The notes beneath the pieces are model-generated. The model did not search any database, was not told the DNA's origin, and saw nothing but the letters and a program-made list of their open reading frames with translations. Positions 15,087-23,256 of a DNA stretch of 58,343 bases are shown in pieces. Each line of letters starts with the position of its first letter. Position 1 is the first letter of the stretch. The stretch comes from Bacillota bacterium (GTDB taxonomy: Bacteria > Bacillota > Dehalobacteriia > UBA4068 > UBA4997). Location of the stretch: assembly GCA_021769035.1 (NCBI GenBank), contig JAETTP010000009.1:1-58343 (forward strand). Direction: 5' to 3'. The translations under genes and the position numbers were made by a program.

Positions 15087-15866
15087 ATGCCGGATTTGCG
15101 TCTGGAGGGTGCAAGCAAATTTTATAAGGTGGAAAAACGCAAGCTGGTGGCTGTGCAGGATATTAACCTGACGATAGAGCAGGGCGAGTTTGTGTTTTTA
15201 ACCGGTAGCAGCGGCGCTGGCAAAACCACGGTGTTGCGCCTGTTGGGCGGTGATTTGCAGCCGGACGAGGGGGCGGCCTATCTGGATAATGTGAACATGG
15301 GGCATTATTTTGGCCCGTGGCATTTCCGGCTACGTCGTTGTTTTGGCTATGTTTGGCAGGAGCCTCAGCTGCTGCGCAAACGCACAATATATGAAAACTT
15401 GTTTATGGCCCAGGCGGCGCGCTCCATTGGACGGCGGGCCAAATGGGATAAGGCGGTTGGCAAGGCGTTGGCTTTGGTTGGTATGCAGGGCGTGGAGCAT
15501 TGCTTCCCGGCGGACCTTTCGCTAGGCGAGGTGCGCCTGGTGGAGCTGGCCCGCGCTTTGGTGAACAGCCCGAAAATATTGCTGTTAGATGAGTTGACGG
15601 CCAATCTGGACGACGACAACATTTGGGATATTATGTATCTGCTGAACGAGCTGAATAGCCACGGCGTTACCATTGTGATGGCAACCCACGCCAGCCAATA
15701 CGTGAATATTATGCGCCGGCGGGTGATTACCCTGACGGACGGGCGGCTTACTGGCGATGTGCATAATGGCCGCTACGGCGAGGTGCCGCGGCAGCCGGCT
15801 GATATTTTTGCCGAAACTTGGGCAGATAAACAGAGGAAAAAGCGCAAGAGGTGGGAGAGGAAATGA
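15087..15866 (+). CDS. FtsE-like ABC transporter ATPase without a paired permease
   Basis: This 259-residue ABC ATPase has Walker A GSSGAGKTT (residues 40-48), Q-loop FGYVWQEPQL, Walker B ILLLDEL followed by TANLD, and an H-loop in VMATHAS. The signature motif reads LSLGEVRLVELARAL instead of LSGGQ-type, a marked deviation at the ATP-sandwich contact. Overall similarity is to FtsE, the cell-division ATPase, including NLTIEQGEFVFLTG. FtsE normally pairs with FtsX, but no FtsX follows. Instead the stop codon overlaps the ATG of a single-span membrane protein. The ATG at 15087 follows AAGGAG. Its probable promoter is the end of the structured repeat upstream. Confidence 0.85.
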   Translation: MPDLRLEGASKFYKVEKRKLVAVQDINLTIEQGEFVFLTGSSGAGKTTVLRLLGGDLQPDEGAAYLDNVNMGHYFGPWHFRLRRCFGYVWQEPQLLRKRTIYENLFMAQAARSIGRRAKWDKAVGKALALVGMQGVEHCFPADLSLGEVRLVELARALVNSPKILLLDELTANLDDDNIWDIMYLLNELNSHGVTIVMATHASQYVNIMRRRVITLTDGRLTGDVHNGRYGEVPRQPADIFAETWADKQRKKRKRWERK

Positions 15867-17032
15867 AGAAGAAAGCAAAAAAGGATAATTCGGCTAAACA
15901 AGAGGCTAAGGCCCGTAAAAAAGAAGAAAAAATTAGAAAAAAAGCGGAAAAAAACGAGGAAAAGTCCAAAAAGAAAAAAGAAAAAGCGGCGATTAAAGCC
16001 CAAAAGCAAAAGGCTAAGCAGGCTGCCAAAACGAAGAAGCAGGAAGCTAAAAAAAGCAAAAAGGTCAGCAAGGGCGGCAAATCAGGCAAGGGTGGCAAAT
16101 CGGATAATGGCGAGGGCAAGAAAAAGCTGAGCTTGAAGCTGTTAATTCCTCTGCTGGTGCTGCTGCTGGCCGGCGGCGCGCTGGCAGCTAATTTTGTGCT
16201 GGGCGGCAAGGAGGAGCTGATTCCGCCGGAAGCATATACGATTGCTGAGGAAAGCACTATCGTGCTGGACAGCTATCTGGAGGAGGGCGGCAAGCTGGTG
16301 GCCTTTACTTTGCAGGAGCCGGAGCCTGCCGAGGGCGAGGCGCCACAAGAGGAGCAAAAGGACGAAACGGCTGCCGATGAGGCGGAAAATGGCGAACCGC
16401 AGCCGGTGGATATTGACGCGATGCTGCTTTACGACTACGAGGGAGTGACGCCGGCGGCGCTGGAGCAGTATGTGGCGGCCTTGCAGGCGGAGGAACAGGG
16501 CTTTATTATCGTTGATGAGAATTACAAAGCGGTGGAGGAACCGCCGGTTTTTGCAGCCCCGGCGGAGGAAGCGGCCGATGATGAAAAGGCAGCTGATGAT
16601 GCGGAATCGGCTGCGCCTAAATTGACGGACGGCACTTTGCTTTTGGCGCGGGAGGCCAGCGTGGAGGGCCGGCTTTTCCTGGTGCGCCTGACCTGGCAGG
16701 AGGAAAAGGGAGCCTGCACGGTGGAAATTAGCTGCCCGCAGGCGGCATTCCCGCAGGAGCCGATGATGAACACTGGTAGCGCAATGGATTATGTGGAGCG
16801 CATGAGCCCGGCCGATTTGGGCCTGCCTGGGGAATCTATGGATGAATATCATACTTACGCCCAAGGCGGTAATGTGCTGATAGATGGCAAGGTATTCCGC
16901 AAATTTACGGTTTACAGCGTTGACGAGGTGACTAACACCAACGAGTTTGTCGGCGTGTTTGTAATGAGCGGTAATGGCCGGACAATTTACCGGGAGGACC
17001 AAGAAACCGGCGAACTACTACCGATTAAGTAG
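15863..17032 (+). CDS. Lys-rich single-span membrane protein of unknown function
   Basis: In this 389-residue protein the first 92 residues are extremely Lys/Ala/Glu-rich and should be cytoplasmic. One membrane helix (LLIPLLVLLLAGGALAANFVL) follows, then an acidic outer domain of about 270 residues. Within that domain the stretches around residues 155-180 and 235-255 are Glu/Ala/Asp linkers. The C-terminal part (YTLFDGKVF-like VLIDGKVFRKFTVYSV to FVGVFVMSGNGRTIY) looks globular. No family is recognised. The start overlaps the ATPase stop as ATGA, so translation is probably coupled; it could be the membrane partner of that ATPase. Confidence 0.65.
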   Translation: MKKKAKKDNSAKQEAKARKKEEKIRKKAEKNEEKSKKKKEKAAIKAQKQKAKQAAKTKKQEAKKSKKVSKGGKSGKGGKSDNGEGKKKLSLKLLIPLLVLLLAGGALAANFVLGGKEELIPPEAYTIAEESTIVLDSYLEEGGKLVAFTLQEPEPAEGEAPQEEQKDETAADEAENGEPQPVDIDAMLLYDYEGVTPAALEQYVAALQAEEQGFIIVDENYKAVEEPPVFAAPAEEAADDEKAADDAESAAPKLTDGTLLLAREASVEGRLFLVRLTWQEEKGACTVEISCPQAAFPQEPMMNTGSAMDYVERMSPADLGLPGESMDEYHTYAQGGNVLIDGKVFRKFTVYSVDEVTNTNEFVGVFVMSGNGRTIYREDQETGELLPIK

Positions 17033-17058
17033 TAGGCCGGTGCAGGGGATTTGAGGAA

Positions 17059-17703
17059 ATGCCAAAATTTCAGCTGAAAAAGCCGGATTTGAAAAAGCTG
17101 GATAAGCGCTTTTGGTTGGGCTTGCCCCTGCTGTTGCTGCTGCTTTACGGCACGTTTGCGCAATATGCAGCCTGGCGGGCGGGATTGTTGCCGCCGGCGG
17201 AGCCTGTGGCGGGCATTGAGGCGGCCGCCGGTTTTGACGAGCCGCTGCCGGAGGGCGAAGTGGTGGTGGCAATCAGCGGCAGCGTGCGCAACCGCGGCTA
17301 CTACCGCCTGGGCCCGGAGGTGACGCTGCGCGATTTTTTGGAGTTTGCCCGGCCTTTGCCAGAAAGCGACCTCAGCCAGTTGAATTTGGCGCGTCAGCCA
17401 CAGCACGGTGATGAATATTACGTGGCGGCGGCAGACGAACCGGCCTCTGCGGCGCGGCCCTGGCTGGTCAACAGCTGGCAGCAGGAGGAAAGCGCGGCGG
17501 TAACTTCGCAGCAGCTTTTGAATATCAACACGGCCACGCTGGAGGAGCTTTGTCAGCTGCCGAGCATTGGGCCCAGCCGGGCGCAGGCGATCATTGATTA
17601 TCGGCTGGAGCACCAGGGCTTTGCCTACAAGGAGGAGCTGTTGGGCGTTAAAGGGATTGGCGAAAAGATATATGAACAGCTTAAAGACAAAATTGAAGTT
17701 TGA
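17059..17703 (+). CDS. comEA: ComEA-like DNA-binding competence protein
   Basis: This 214-residue protein has an N-terminal membrane anchor (FWLGLPLLLLLLYGTFA), an SLBB-like domain (VVVAISGSVRNRGYYRLGPE) and a C-terminal helix-hairpin-helix pair (INTATLEELCQLPSIGPSRA and LLGVKGIGEKIYEQL). This is the ComEA domain order. ComEA binds double-stranded DNA outside the membrane and hands it to the ComEC channel, whose gene overlaps the 3' end here. It lies 26 bases after the Lys-rich membrane protein gene and is probably in the same operon. Confidence 0.92.
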   Translation: MPKFQLKKPDLKKLDKRFWLGLPLLLLLLYGTFAQYAAWRAGLLPPAEPVAGIEAAAGFDEPLPEGEVVVAISGSVRNRGYYRLGPEVTLRDFLEFARPLPESDLSQLNLARQPQHGDEYYVAAADEPASAARPWLVNSWQQEESAAVTSQQLLNINTATLEELCQLPSIGPSRAQAIIDYRLEHQGFAYKEELLGVKGIGEKIYEQLKDKIEV

Positions 17704-19234
17704 GCGGTTGGAAAAACCTGGTGGGCTTTGGGCAGAATTGCGGGCGGCCTGCCAGGTTTATTTTGTCTGGGCGGCGATGTTGGCCTTTGTGGTTGGCGTT
17801 GCGCTGCGGGAGCTTGGCGTTTTGGCTTGGCCGGCGGATTGGCTGCCTGTCTTGCTGGGCCTGCTTGGGTTGTTGGCCGCGGCGGCCTTGCTGGCAAACC
17901 GGCCGCTTTGGCTGCTGCCGGCTTTTTTGCTGTTGGGGCTGGCCTGGAGCGGCCTGGCGGAACTGCGGCTGAACAGCTTTGCCGTGCCGCCTGACGAAGC
18001 GGTGTTTTTCCGCGGCCGCGTGGTGCAGGTTTTGGAGCGGGAGGAAAATGCCTTTGACGCGCTGGCGGAAACGCCGCGCAACGGCTACAGCTTCATTATG
18101 CAGGGCGAGGACCAAAACGACTGGCGTGGGCGTTTGCTGATTGTGACGGCCCCGGTGCAGCCTAAGGCCGGCGATTGCTTGCAGGTGAGCGGCCTGGTGC
18201 TTGACCAAAGCCGCACGCACAATTTCAGCTTGCGCGAGCGGGATTATCTGCGCAGTCAATCTGTGGCGGCCGCCGTGCGCCCCACGCCGCAGGGAATACG
18301 CTTTAGCCGGCTGGCCTCGCCCTATGCCCTGCCCGGCTTGGGCCTGGCGGTGCGCCAGCGGGTGTTTGCGGCGATGGAGCCGCTGCCGCCTTTGCAGCAG
18401 GCTTTGCTTAAAGGCATTGGTTTTGGCGAAACCGGTATGCTCACCAACGGCCAGAGCAGCGTTTTGGCGCAAAGTGGCATTATGCACCTGTTTGCGGTTT
18501 CCGGCCTGCATGTAGGTTATGTGACGCTGCTGGCCGGTTGGCTGTTCCGCGGCCTGGGCCGGCTGCTGCGCCTGCCGGATTGGCTGAGCGGTTTAGCTGT
18601 GGCGGCCGCCGTGTTGTTTTTCTGCCTGGTGGTGGGGCTGAGGCCCTCGGTGCTACGGGCCGCCGTGATGACGCTGGCGGCCTGGCTGGCCTTGGCTGGT
18701 GAACGGGGCGGGCACAGCGGCTGCGCCCTGATTTTGGCCGCCTTTTTGCTATTGCTGTGGCAGCCGGAATGGCTGCGGGAGCCGGGCTTTTTGCTGTCTT
18801 TTCTGGCAACGGCGGGCATTGTGTTCACCGGGCCTTTGTGGCGGGCGTTGGCGCCCAGCCCGCTGCTCAGCGTCAGCCTGGCGGCTCAGTTTATGATTAT
18901 GCCGCTGTTGGTCGGCTTTTTTAATACAGTGTCATTGGTAGGGTTGGTGGCCTCGCCGTTTTTGCTGTGCGGCGCGGGTTTGGTGCTGCTGCTGCTTTTG
19001 CTGGCTATGCCGCTGGCCTGGCTGGGCTTGGCTTACATACCGCTGGCCGGAGCGGGCCTGTTGGCGGAATTGATGTATCGCGGGGCGGAGCTGCTGGCCA
19101 ATCTGCCGCATGCTTTTGTTTATGCGTTGCGGCCGGGCTGGCCGGCGTTGTTGCTGTATTATTTGCTGTTGACGGCGGCTTTATATTGTTTGGCGAGGGT
19201 GAAAAATGAAGCTTGGGCAGAAGAAAAAATATAA
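17672..19234 (+). CDS. comEC: ComEC channel part (DNA internalisation protein, N-terminal and competence domains)
   Basis: This polytopic membrane protein of about 520 residues has the DUF4131-like N-terminal OB segment (VFFRGRVVQVLEREENAF) and the Competence domain with GIMHLFAVSGLHVGYVTLL and GLRPSVLRAAVMTLAAW. ComEC forms the membrane pore for single-stranded DNA uptake. Unlike B. subtilis ComEC, the C-terminal metallo-beta-lactamase domain is not in this frame but in the next gene, which overlaps by 29 bases. The start is uncertain: the ATG at 17672 lies inside the end of comEA and lacks a clear ribosome site, and a TTG at 17693 is an alternative. Confidence 0.9.
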   Translation: MNSLKTKLKFERLEKPGGLWAELRAACQVYFVWAAMLAFVVGVALRELGVLAWPADWLPVLLGLLGLLAAAALLANRPLWLLPAFLLLGLAWSGLAELRLNSFAVPPDEAVFFRGRVVQVLEREENAFDALAETPRNGYSFIMQGEDQNDWRGRLLIVTAPVQPKAGDCLQVSGLVLDQSRTHNFSLRERDYLRSQSVAAAVRPTPQGIRFSRLASPYALPGLGLAVRQRVFAAMEPLPPLQQALLKGIGFGETGMLTNGQSSVLAQSGIMHLFAVSGLHVGYVTLLAGWLFRGLGRLLRLPDWLSGLAVAAAVLFFCLVVGLRPSVLRAAVMTLAAWLALAGERGGHSGCALILAAFLLLLWQPEWLREPGFLLSFLATAGIVFTGPLWRALAPSPLLSVSLAAQFMIMPLLVGFFNTVSLVGLVASPFLLCGAGLVLLLLLLAMPLAWLGLAYIPLAGAGLLAELMYRGAELLANLPHAFVYALRPGWPALLLYYLLLTAALYCLARVKNEAWAEEKI

Positions 19235-20117
19235 GCTGGCGGCAATCGGCTTGCTGTTGGCTGCTTTGTTGGTGCTGCTGCTGCCGGGTTGGGCGGCCAG
19301 AAGCAATGGTTTTCAGCTGACGGTGCTTGATGTGGGGCAGGGCGACGCGTTGCTGGTTTCTGCGGACGGCTACAATGTTTTGGTTGACGGCGGTGGCCGG
19401 CCGGCGGATATTACCGGTATGGCGGAGCAAGTGGTTATTCCGTATCTGAAAGCGCAGGGCATTGGCCGCCTGGATCTGGTTTTCAATACGCATCCGGATA
19501 CCGACCATATCGGCGGGCTGTTTGCGGTGCTGGACGAGCTGCGGGTGGATTATCTGGCTGTTTTTCGCGGTTATCTGGACAACGAGCGGCAGGAGCAGCT
19601 GTTGGCGCTGGCTGAGACTAAGGAGGTGCCGGTGCTGGCGGTGGCGGCCGGCGAGGTTTTTCAGTTTTCCGACGATTTTCGGATTGAGGTGCTGGGGCCG
19701 GCTGCGGCGGCGGAATTTGGCCCGGAGCAGGTGAATAATGGTTCCTTGGTGTTGCGGATTAGTTATCAGGATTTTGACGTGCTAACCTGCGGCGATTTGC
19801 AGGGCGAGCAGTTGCAAATGGCGGTGGCCGGGCTGGAGTGCGGCGAGATTGAGGTTTTGCAGCTGCCGCACCACGGCAGCCGCTACAGCTACGACGAAAG
19901 CTGGTACGCCGGTTTTACCCCGCAGGCGGTTTTTATCTCGGTGGGGCGGGGCAACAGCTTTGGCCACCCCGGCCAGGCGGTGGTGGAGTATTGGCAGGGG
20001 CGCGGGGTGCCCATTTGGCGCACGGATTTGCAGGGCTCCTGCCGCATTTCGTATCGGAACGGGCAAGCGTATTACGAAAGCGCTCTTGAGGATAGTCGCT
20101 TATTAGGAGCTGATTAA
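19206..20117 (+). CDS. ComEC C-terminal metallo-beta-lactamase domain as a separate protein
   Basis: This 303-residue protein has an N-terminal membrane helix (LAAIGLLLAALLVLLLPGWAA) and then a complete MBL fold. It begins FQLTVLDVGQGDALLV, the usual junction of ComEC with its MBL domain, and carries the metal motif THPDTDHIGG and LPHHGSRYSYDESWY. In ComEC this domain is proposed to degrade the non-transported DNA strand. The reading frame is +1 relative to the channel gene and overlaps it by 29 bases. Either the gene is truly split with coupled translation, or a frameshift joins the two. Confidence 0.88.
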   Translation: MKLGQKKKYKLAAIGLLLAALLVLLLPGWAARSNGFQLTVLDVGQGDALLVSADGYNVLVDGGGRPADITGMAEQVVIPYLKAQGIGRLDLVFNTHPDTDHIGGLFAVLDELRVDYLAVFRGYLDNERQEQLLALAETKEVPVLAVAAGEVFQFSDDFRIEVLGPAAAAEFGPEQVNNGSLVLRISYQDFDVLTCGDLQGEQLQMAVAGLECGEIEVLQLPHHGSRYSYDESWYAGFTPQAVFISVGRGNSFGHPGQAVVEYWQGRGVPIWRTDLQGSCRISYRNGQAYYESALEDSRLLGAD

Positions 20118-20219
20118 GCAGGAATTGGCTGGCCGGTGTCGAAAATATTGCATTAAAATATAATGTTGCGTTAAAGTATATTGGAGATTTTGTAAAGTGG
20201 TTGAGAGGAGTGAGCTTCA

Positions 20220-20954
20220 ATGGAATTGCCGGAGATTTTGGCGGAGCAGCGGGACTTTTTGGAATCCACCCTGCGGCCCAGCGTGGAGATTAGCTTTGAG
20301 CTGCGGCCCACTAAGCCTTGGGAAAGCAAGCTGGGCGGCTGCCCTTATTTGGCGGACGCGGCGGATTATCCCAGGGATTCCGAGGGGCGGCCGATGATGT
20401 TTTTGGCCCAGCTGAATTTGGACGATATGCCGCCGCTGCCGGATTTTCCCCGCACCGGTTTGTTGCAGTTTTTTGTCGGTGATGATGAGCTTTACGGTTT
20501 GGAGGAAAAATGCGAGGTGCGTTATCTGGCTGAATACCGGCGGGAGGAGGCCGGTTTGCTGACGGAAAACCCCTTTGAGGCGGCTTATCAGGGCTATCAG
20601 CCGTTTGATAAGGCCGGGGCAATGCTTTTTACGCCGGCGGAAAAGCCGATAACCACCGAATGCGAGGCTTTTAGCGAGCGTTTTTTTAATAAGGTGAGCG
20701 AGGAGCAATGGGACGCCTTATATGAGATTTGTTATGCCTCCGGCTGCCGGGTGGGCGGCTATCCGGTTTTTGTGCAGAGCTCGCCGGCGTATTATGACGA
20801 TGGCGAGTGCGACGTGTTGCTGTTGCAACTGGATTTGGACGACGAATGCGGCATTATGTTTGGCGATTCCGGCAACTGCACCTTTTTAATCTCCCGCGAG
20901 GCCTTGCAGAAATGCGATTTTTCCGAGGTGGAATATGACTGGCAGTGCTGTTAG
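20220..20954 (+). CDS. YwqG-family protein (DUF1963)
   Basis: This 244-residue soluble acidic protein has the YwqG hallmarks KLGGCPYLADAADYP, MMFLAQLNLDDMPPLPDFP, GLLQFFVGDDELYG, SGCRVGGYPVFVQSSPAYY and LLQLDLDDECGIMFGDSGN. The function is unknown; in B. subtilis the relative sits in a locus with a secreted toxin, but no toxin gene is adjacent here. GAGAGGAG precedes the ATG. The 3' end overlaps holA by 20 bases, so the two genes are probably translated from one mRNA. Confidence 0.88.
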   Translation: MELPEILAEQRDFLESTLRPSVEISFELRPTKPWESKLGGCPYLADAADYPRDSEGRPMMFLAQLNLDDMPPLPDFPRTGLLQFFVGDDELYGLEEKCEVRYLAEYRREEAGLLTENPFEAAYQGYQPFDKAGAMLFTPAEKPITTECEAFSERFFNKVSEEQWDALYEICYASGCRVGGYPVFVQSSPAYYDDGECDVLLLQLDLDDECGIMFGDSGNCTFLISREALQKCDFSEVEYDWQCC

Positions 20955-21984
20955 TGAACACTTAGCGATTATTAAACCTGTCTATTTGTTTTACGGCCCG
21001 GAGCGTTTTTTGCTGCAAGCCGCTTTGCAGGAGTTGATTGCAGCGGTGGCTCCTGGGAATAATCCTTTTAATCTGACTCGCTTGAATGGGGAAAACGCCA
21101 GCGTGGCCGAGATTTTGACCCACGCTAACACGCTGCCCTTTTTCACCGAGCGCAAGCTGGTGATTGTGGATAATTGCCCGCAGGGTTGGTTTGCCAACCG
21201 TAAAAAGGCGGCGGAAAACGAGGCGGAGGCGGCGGAAACGGTTGCCGAGCCGGATTTGGCTGCCTTGCTGGCTTATCTGCAAAATCCGGCGGAGAGCACC
21301 GTGCTGGTTTTTCTGGCCGGCGAGAGCATTAATAAGGCCAAAAAACTGTGCAAAGCAGCGGCTAAATGCGGCGTGGTGCAGGAGTTTGCCCAGCTGAAAG
21401 GCAACAACGCTATGCTGTGGCTGGACAATATGCTGAGCCAGAGGGGTTGCGCGATGGAGCCGGCGGCCAAGCAGCAGCTTTTGCTGTATTGCGATTACGA
21501 CTGCACCTTGATTAATAACGAGCTGGAAAAGCTCCGCCTTTACGCGGCCGGGCAGCCGAAAATCAGCCGGGCTGATGTGGAAGCGGTGGTGAGCAGCAAC
21601 GCCACGGCCAGCATTTTTAATTTGATAGATTATGTGGCGACGGGCAATTTGGCCCAGTCCCTGCGGGCCTTGGAGCAGGTGGTGCTCAGCGAGGCCCCGG
21701 AAAGCGTGCTGCCCCGGCTGGCAGACCATTTTCAAACCCTGTATATCGTGAAAGGAATGCAGCAGCACGGCTACACCACGAAAGAGATTATGGCGGCCAG
21801 CGGCAAGGGCCACCCTTTTGTCATCGAAAAGGCCGGCCGGCAGGCGGCTAAATACACCGAACGCAAGCTGCAAAAGGCGTTGGAAACCCTGCTGATGGCT
21901 GATCACAAGTTTAAAAGCGGCGTCAGCGATATTATGGACGCGATTGAAACGGCGATTATTCAGATTTGCCTGCTGAGCCGCTGA
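20935..21984 (+). CDS. holA: DNA polymerase III delta subunit (HolA)
   Basis: This 349-residue clamp-loader subunit opens the beta clamp. The N-terminus YLFYGPERFLLQAALQELI, FTERKLVIVDNCP and the C-terminal TTKEIMAASGKGHPFVIEKA and KFKSGVSDIMDAIETAIIQI are typical of YqeN/HolA. A Glu/Ala-rich insert (residues 84-104) is a small oddity. GAGGTGG lies 4 bases before the ATG, inside ywqG. In Bacillota holA often follows comEC, as it does here with ywqG between them. Confidence 0.93.
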   Translation: MTGSAVSEHLAIIKPVYLFYGPERFLLQAALQELIAAVAPGNNPFNLTRLNGENASVAEILTHANTLPFFTERKLVIVDNCPQGWFANRKKAAENEAEAAETVAEPDLAALLAYLQNPAESTVLVFLAGESINKAKKLCKAAAKCGVVQEFAQLKGNNAMLWLDNMLSQRGCAMEPAAKQQLLLYCDYDCTLINNELEKLRLYAAGQPKISRADVEAVVSSNATASIFNLIDYVATGNLAQSLRALEQVVLSEAPESVLPRLADHFQTLYIVKGMQQHGYTTKEIMAASGKGHPFVIEKAGRQAAKYTERKLQKALETLLMADHKFKSGVSDIMDAIETAIIQICLLSR

Positions 21985-22019
21985 GTCCAGCGGTAATATT
22001 TAATAAGGAGAGGATATGT

Positions 22020-22688
22020 ATGTATACCTGTGCTCATTGCGCCGTTAAGGCCTGCTACAACAACACCAAGGACAAAATGCCGCAAAATTGCCCAATGCGC
22101 ACGCCGGAGCTTTATATCGGCGTGCCGGAAACCTATCATGAGGAAGAAAACCTGCGGATTTTTCAGGAATCGGCCCAGATTGAACATGACGGCTACTGCC
22201 AGTGGAACCGGGTTTATGAAACGATTGAGTTCATTAAACGAATGGATTACAAGCTGGTGGGCATTGCTTTTTGCGTGGGTTTGCAGCGGGAGGCGGCGGC
22301 GTTTGACCGTCTGCTGCGGGAGCACGGCGTTAAAACCTGCTCACTGATTTGCAAGAACGGCGGCTTTGACAAAAACGAGTTTGGCATTGCCGACGAGAAC
22401 AAGCTGAAAGGCTGCGGCTACGAGGCGGCCTGCAATCCGGTGGGGCAGGCGAAGCTGCTGGCGGCTGCCGGCACGGATTTCAACGTGGTTATCGGCCTGT
22501 GCGTGGGGCATGACACGCTGTTTTTCAAGTATACGGAAACGCCTTTCACTGTGTTGGTGGTGAAAGACCGCGTTTTGGGGCATAATCCCTGCGTGGCGCT
22601 TTACGGTGCGGAAGGCTATTTTAAGGGCGAGGGCTACTTCCGCAAAAAGTTTGGCCTGCCTTTGCCGACCGAAAAGTCAGATAAGTAA
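22020..22688 (+). CDS. Cysteine-rich DUF1847 protein
   Basis: This 222-residue protein begins YTCAHCAVKACYNN and has CPMRTPELY nearby, a metal-binding-type Cys cluster (CxxC, C, C). Further cysteines lie in FCVGLQREA, CSLICKNGGFDKNEFG and NPVGQAKLLA contexts, all hallmarks of DUF1847, which is found mainly in anaerobes and has no known function. Redox or metal chemistry is likely. AAGGAGAGGAT precedes the ATG at 22020, 35 bases after holA. It converges with ybaK. Confidence 0.88.
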   Translation: MYTCAHCAVKACYNNTKDKMPQNCPMRTPELYIGVPETYHEEENLRIFQESAQIEHDGYCQWNRVYETIEFIKRMDYKLVGIAFCVGLQREAAAFDRLLREHGVKTCSLICKNGGFDKNEFGIADENKLKGCGYEAACNPVGQAKLLAAAGTDFNVVIGLCVGHDTLFFKYTETPFTVLVVKDRVLGHNPCVALYGAEGYFKGEGYFRKKFGLPLPTEKSDK

Positions 22689-22697
22689 GGCCGGCGT

Positions 22698-23183
22698 TTA
22701 AACCGTAAGCTGGGCGAATTTGGCCTCGCAAATCTGGGCTAAATCCTGGGGCGCAAGGGTTATTTGCAGCCCCAGCTTGCCTGCGCTTACCGTTAGGCTG
22801 GCTAAGCCTTGCGCGCTGTCGTCGATGACGGTAGCGAAGTGTTTTTTCATACCAATGGGTGAGCAGCCGCCTTTCACATAGCCGGTGGTGGCGGTGATTT
22901 CCTTGGCGGGCAGCATAGCAATGGATTTTTCCTCCACGCTGGCGGCGGCCTTTTTCAAATCCAGCTCCGCGGCCACGGGGATTACAAAAACATAGTTGAT
23001 GCGGCTGGCGGCCACCGTTACCAGGGTTTTGAAACATTCCTCTGGCGGCTTGCCAACGGCTTGGGCCACGCTGAGCCCGTCCATAAAGCCCTCGCTTGGG
23101 TAGGCGGTATATTCATATTTGATGTGCTGCTGGTCCAGCGTGCGCATCGCGTTTGTTTTAGCAACTTTGGTTGTTTTAGACAT
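22698..23183 (-). CDS. ybaK: Cys-tRNA(Pro)/Cys-tRNA(Cys) deacylase YbaK
   Basis: This 161-residue trans-editing enzyme hydrolyses Cys-tRNA(Pro) that ProRS makes in error. The YbaK motifs PPEECFKTLVTVA, FVIPVAAELDLKKAA and KGGCSPIGMKKHF are intact. The ATG at 23183 follows GAGGTG with 5-base spacing; the longer upstream frame overlaps the divergent rlmD region and is rejected. Only 73 bases separate it from rlmD, so the two divergent promoters must lie in that AT-rich gap. Confidence 0.93.
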   Translation of the reverse strand: MSKTTKVAKTNAMRTLDQQHIKYEYTAYPSEGFMDGLSVAQAVGKPPEECFKTLVTVAASRINYVFVIPVAAELDLKKAAASVEEKSIAMLPAKEITATTGYVKGGCSPIGMKKHFATVIDDSAQGLASLTVSAGKLGLQITLAPQDLAQICEAKFAQLTV

Positions 23184-23256
23184 TATTACACCTCTTGTTT
23201 GGATTAATTTAGCTTGAACAACATTTATTATAATATTTTTTTGGAGATTGTCAATA

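Noticed and set aside
13904-15866. C39-like peptidase and ABC ATPase as a bacteriocin export system
   Set aside because: The peptidase is a separate membrane-anchored C39_2-type protein on the opposite strand, the ATPase is FtsE-like without membrane domain, and no precursor peptide with a GG leader is seen.
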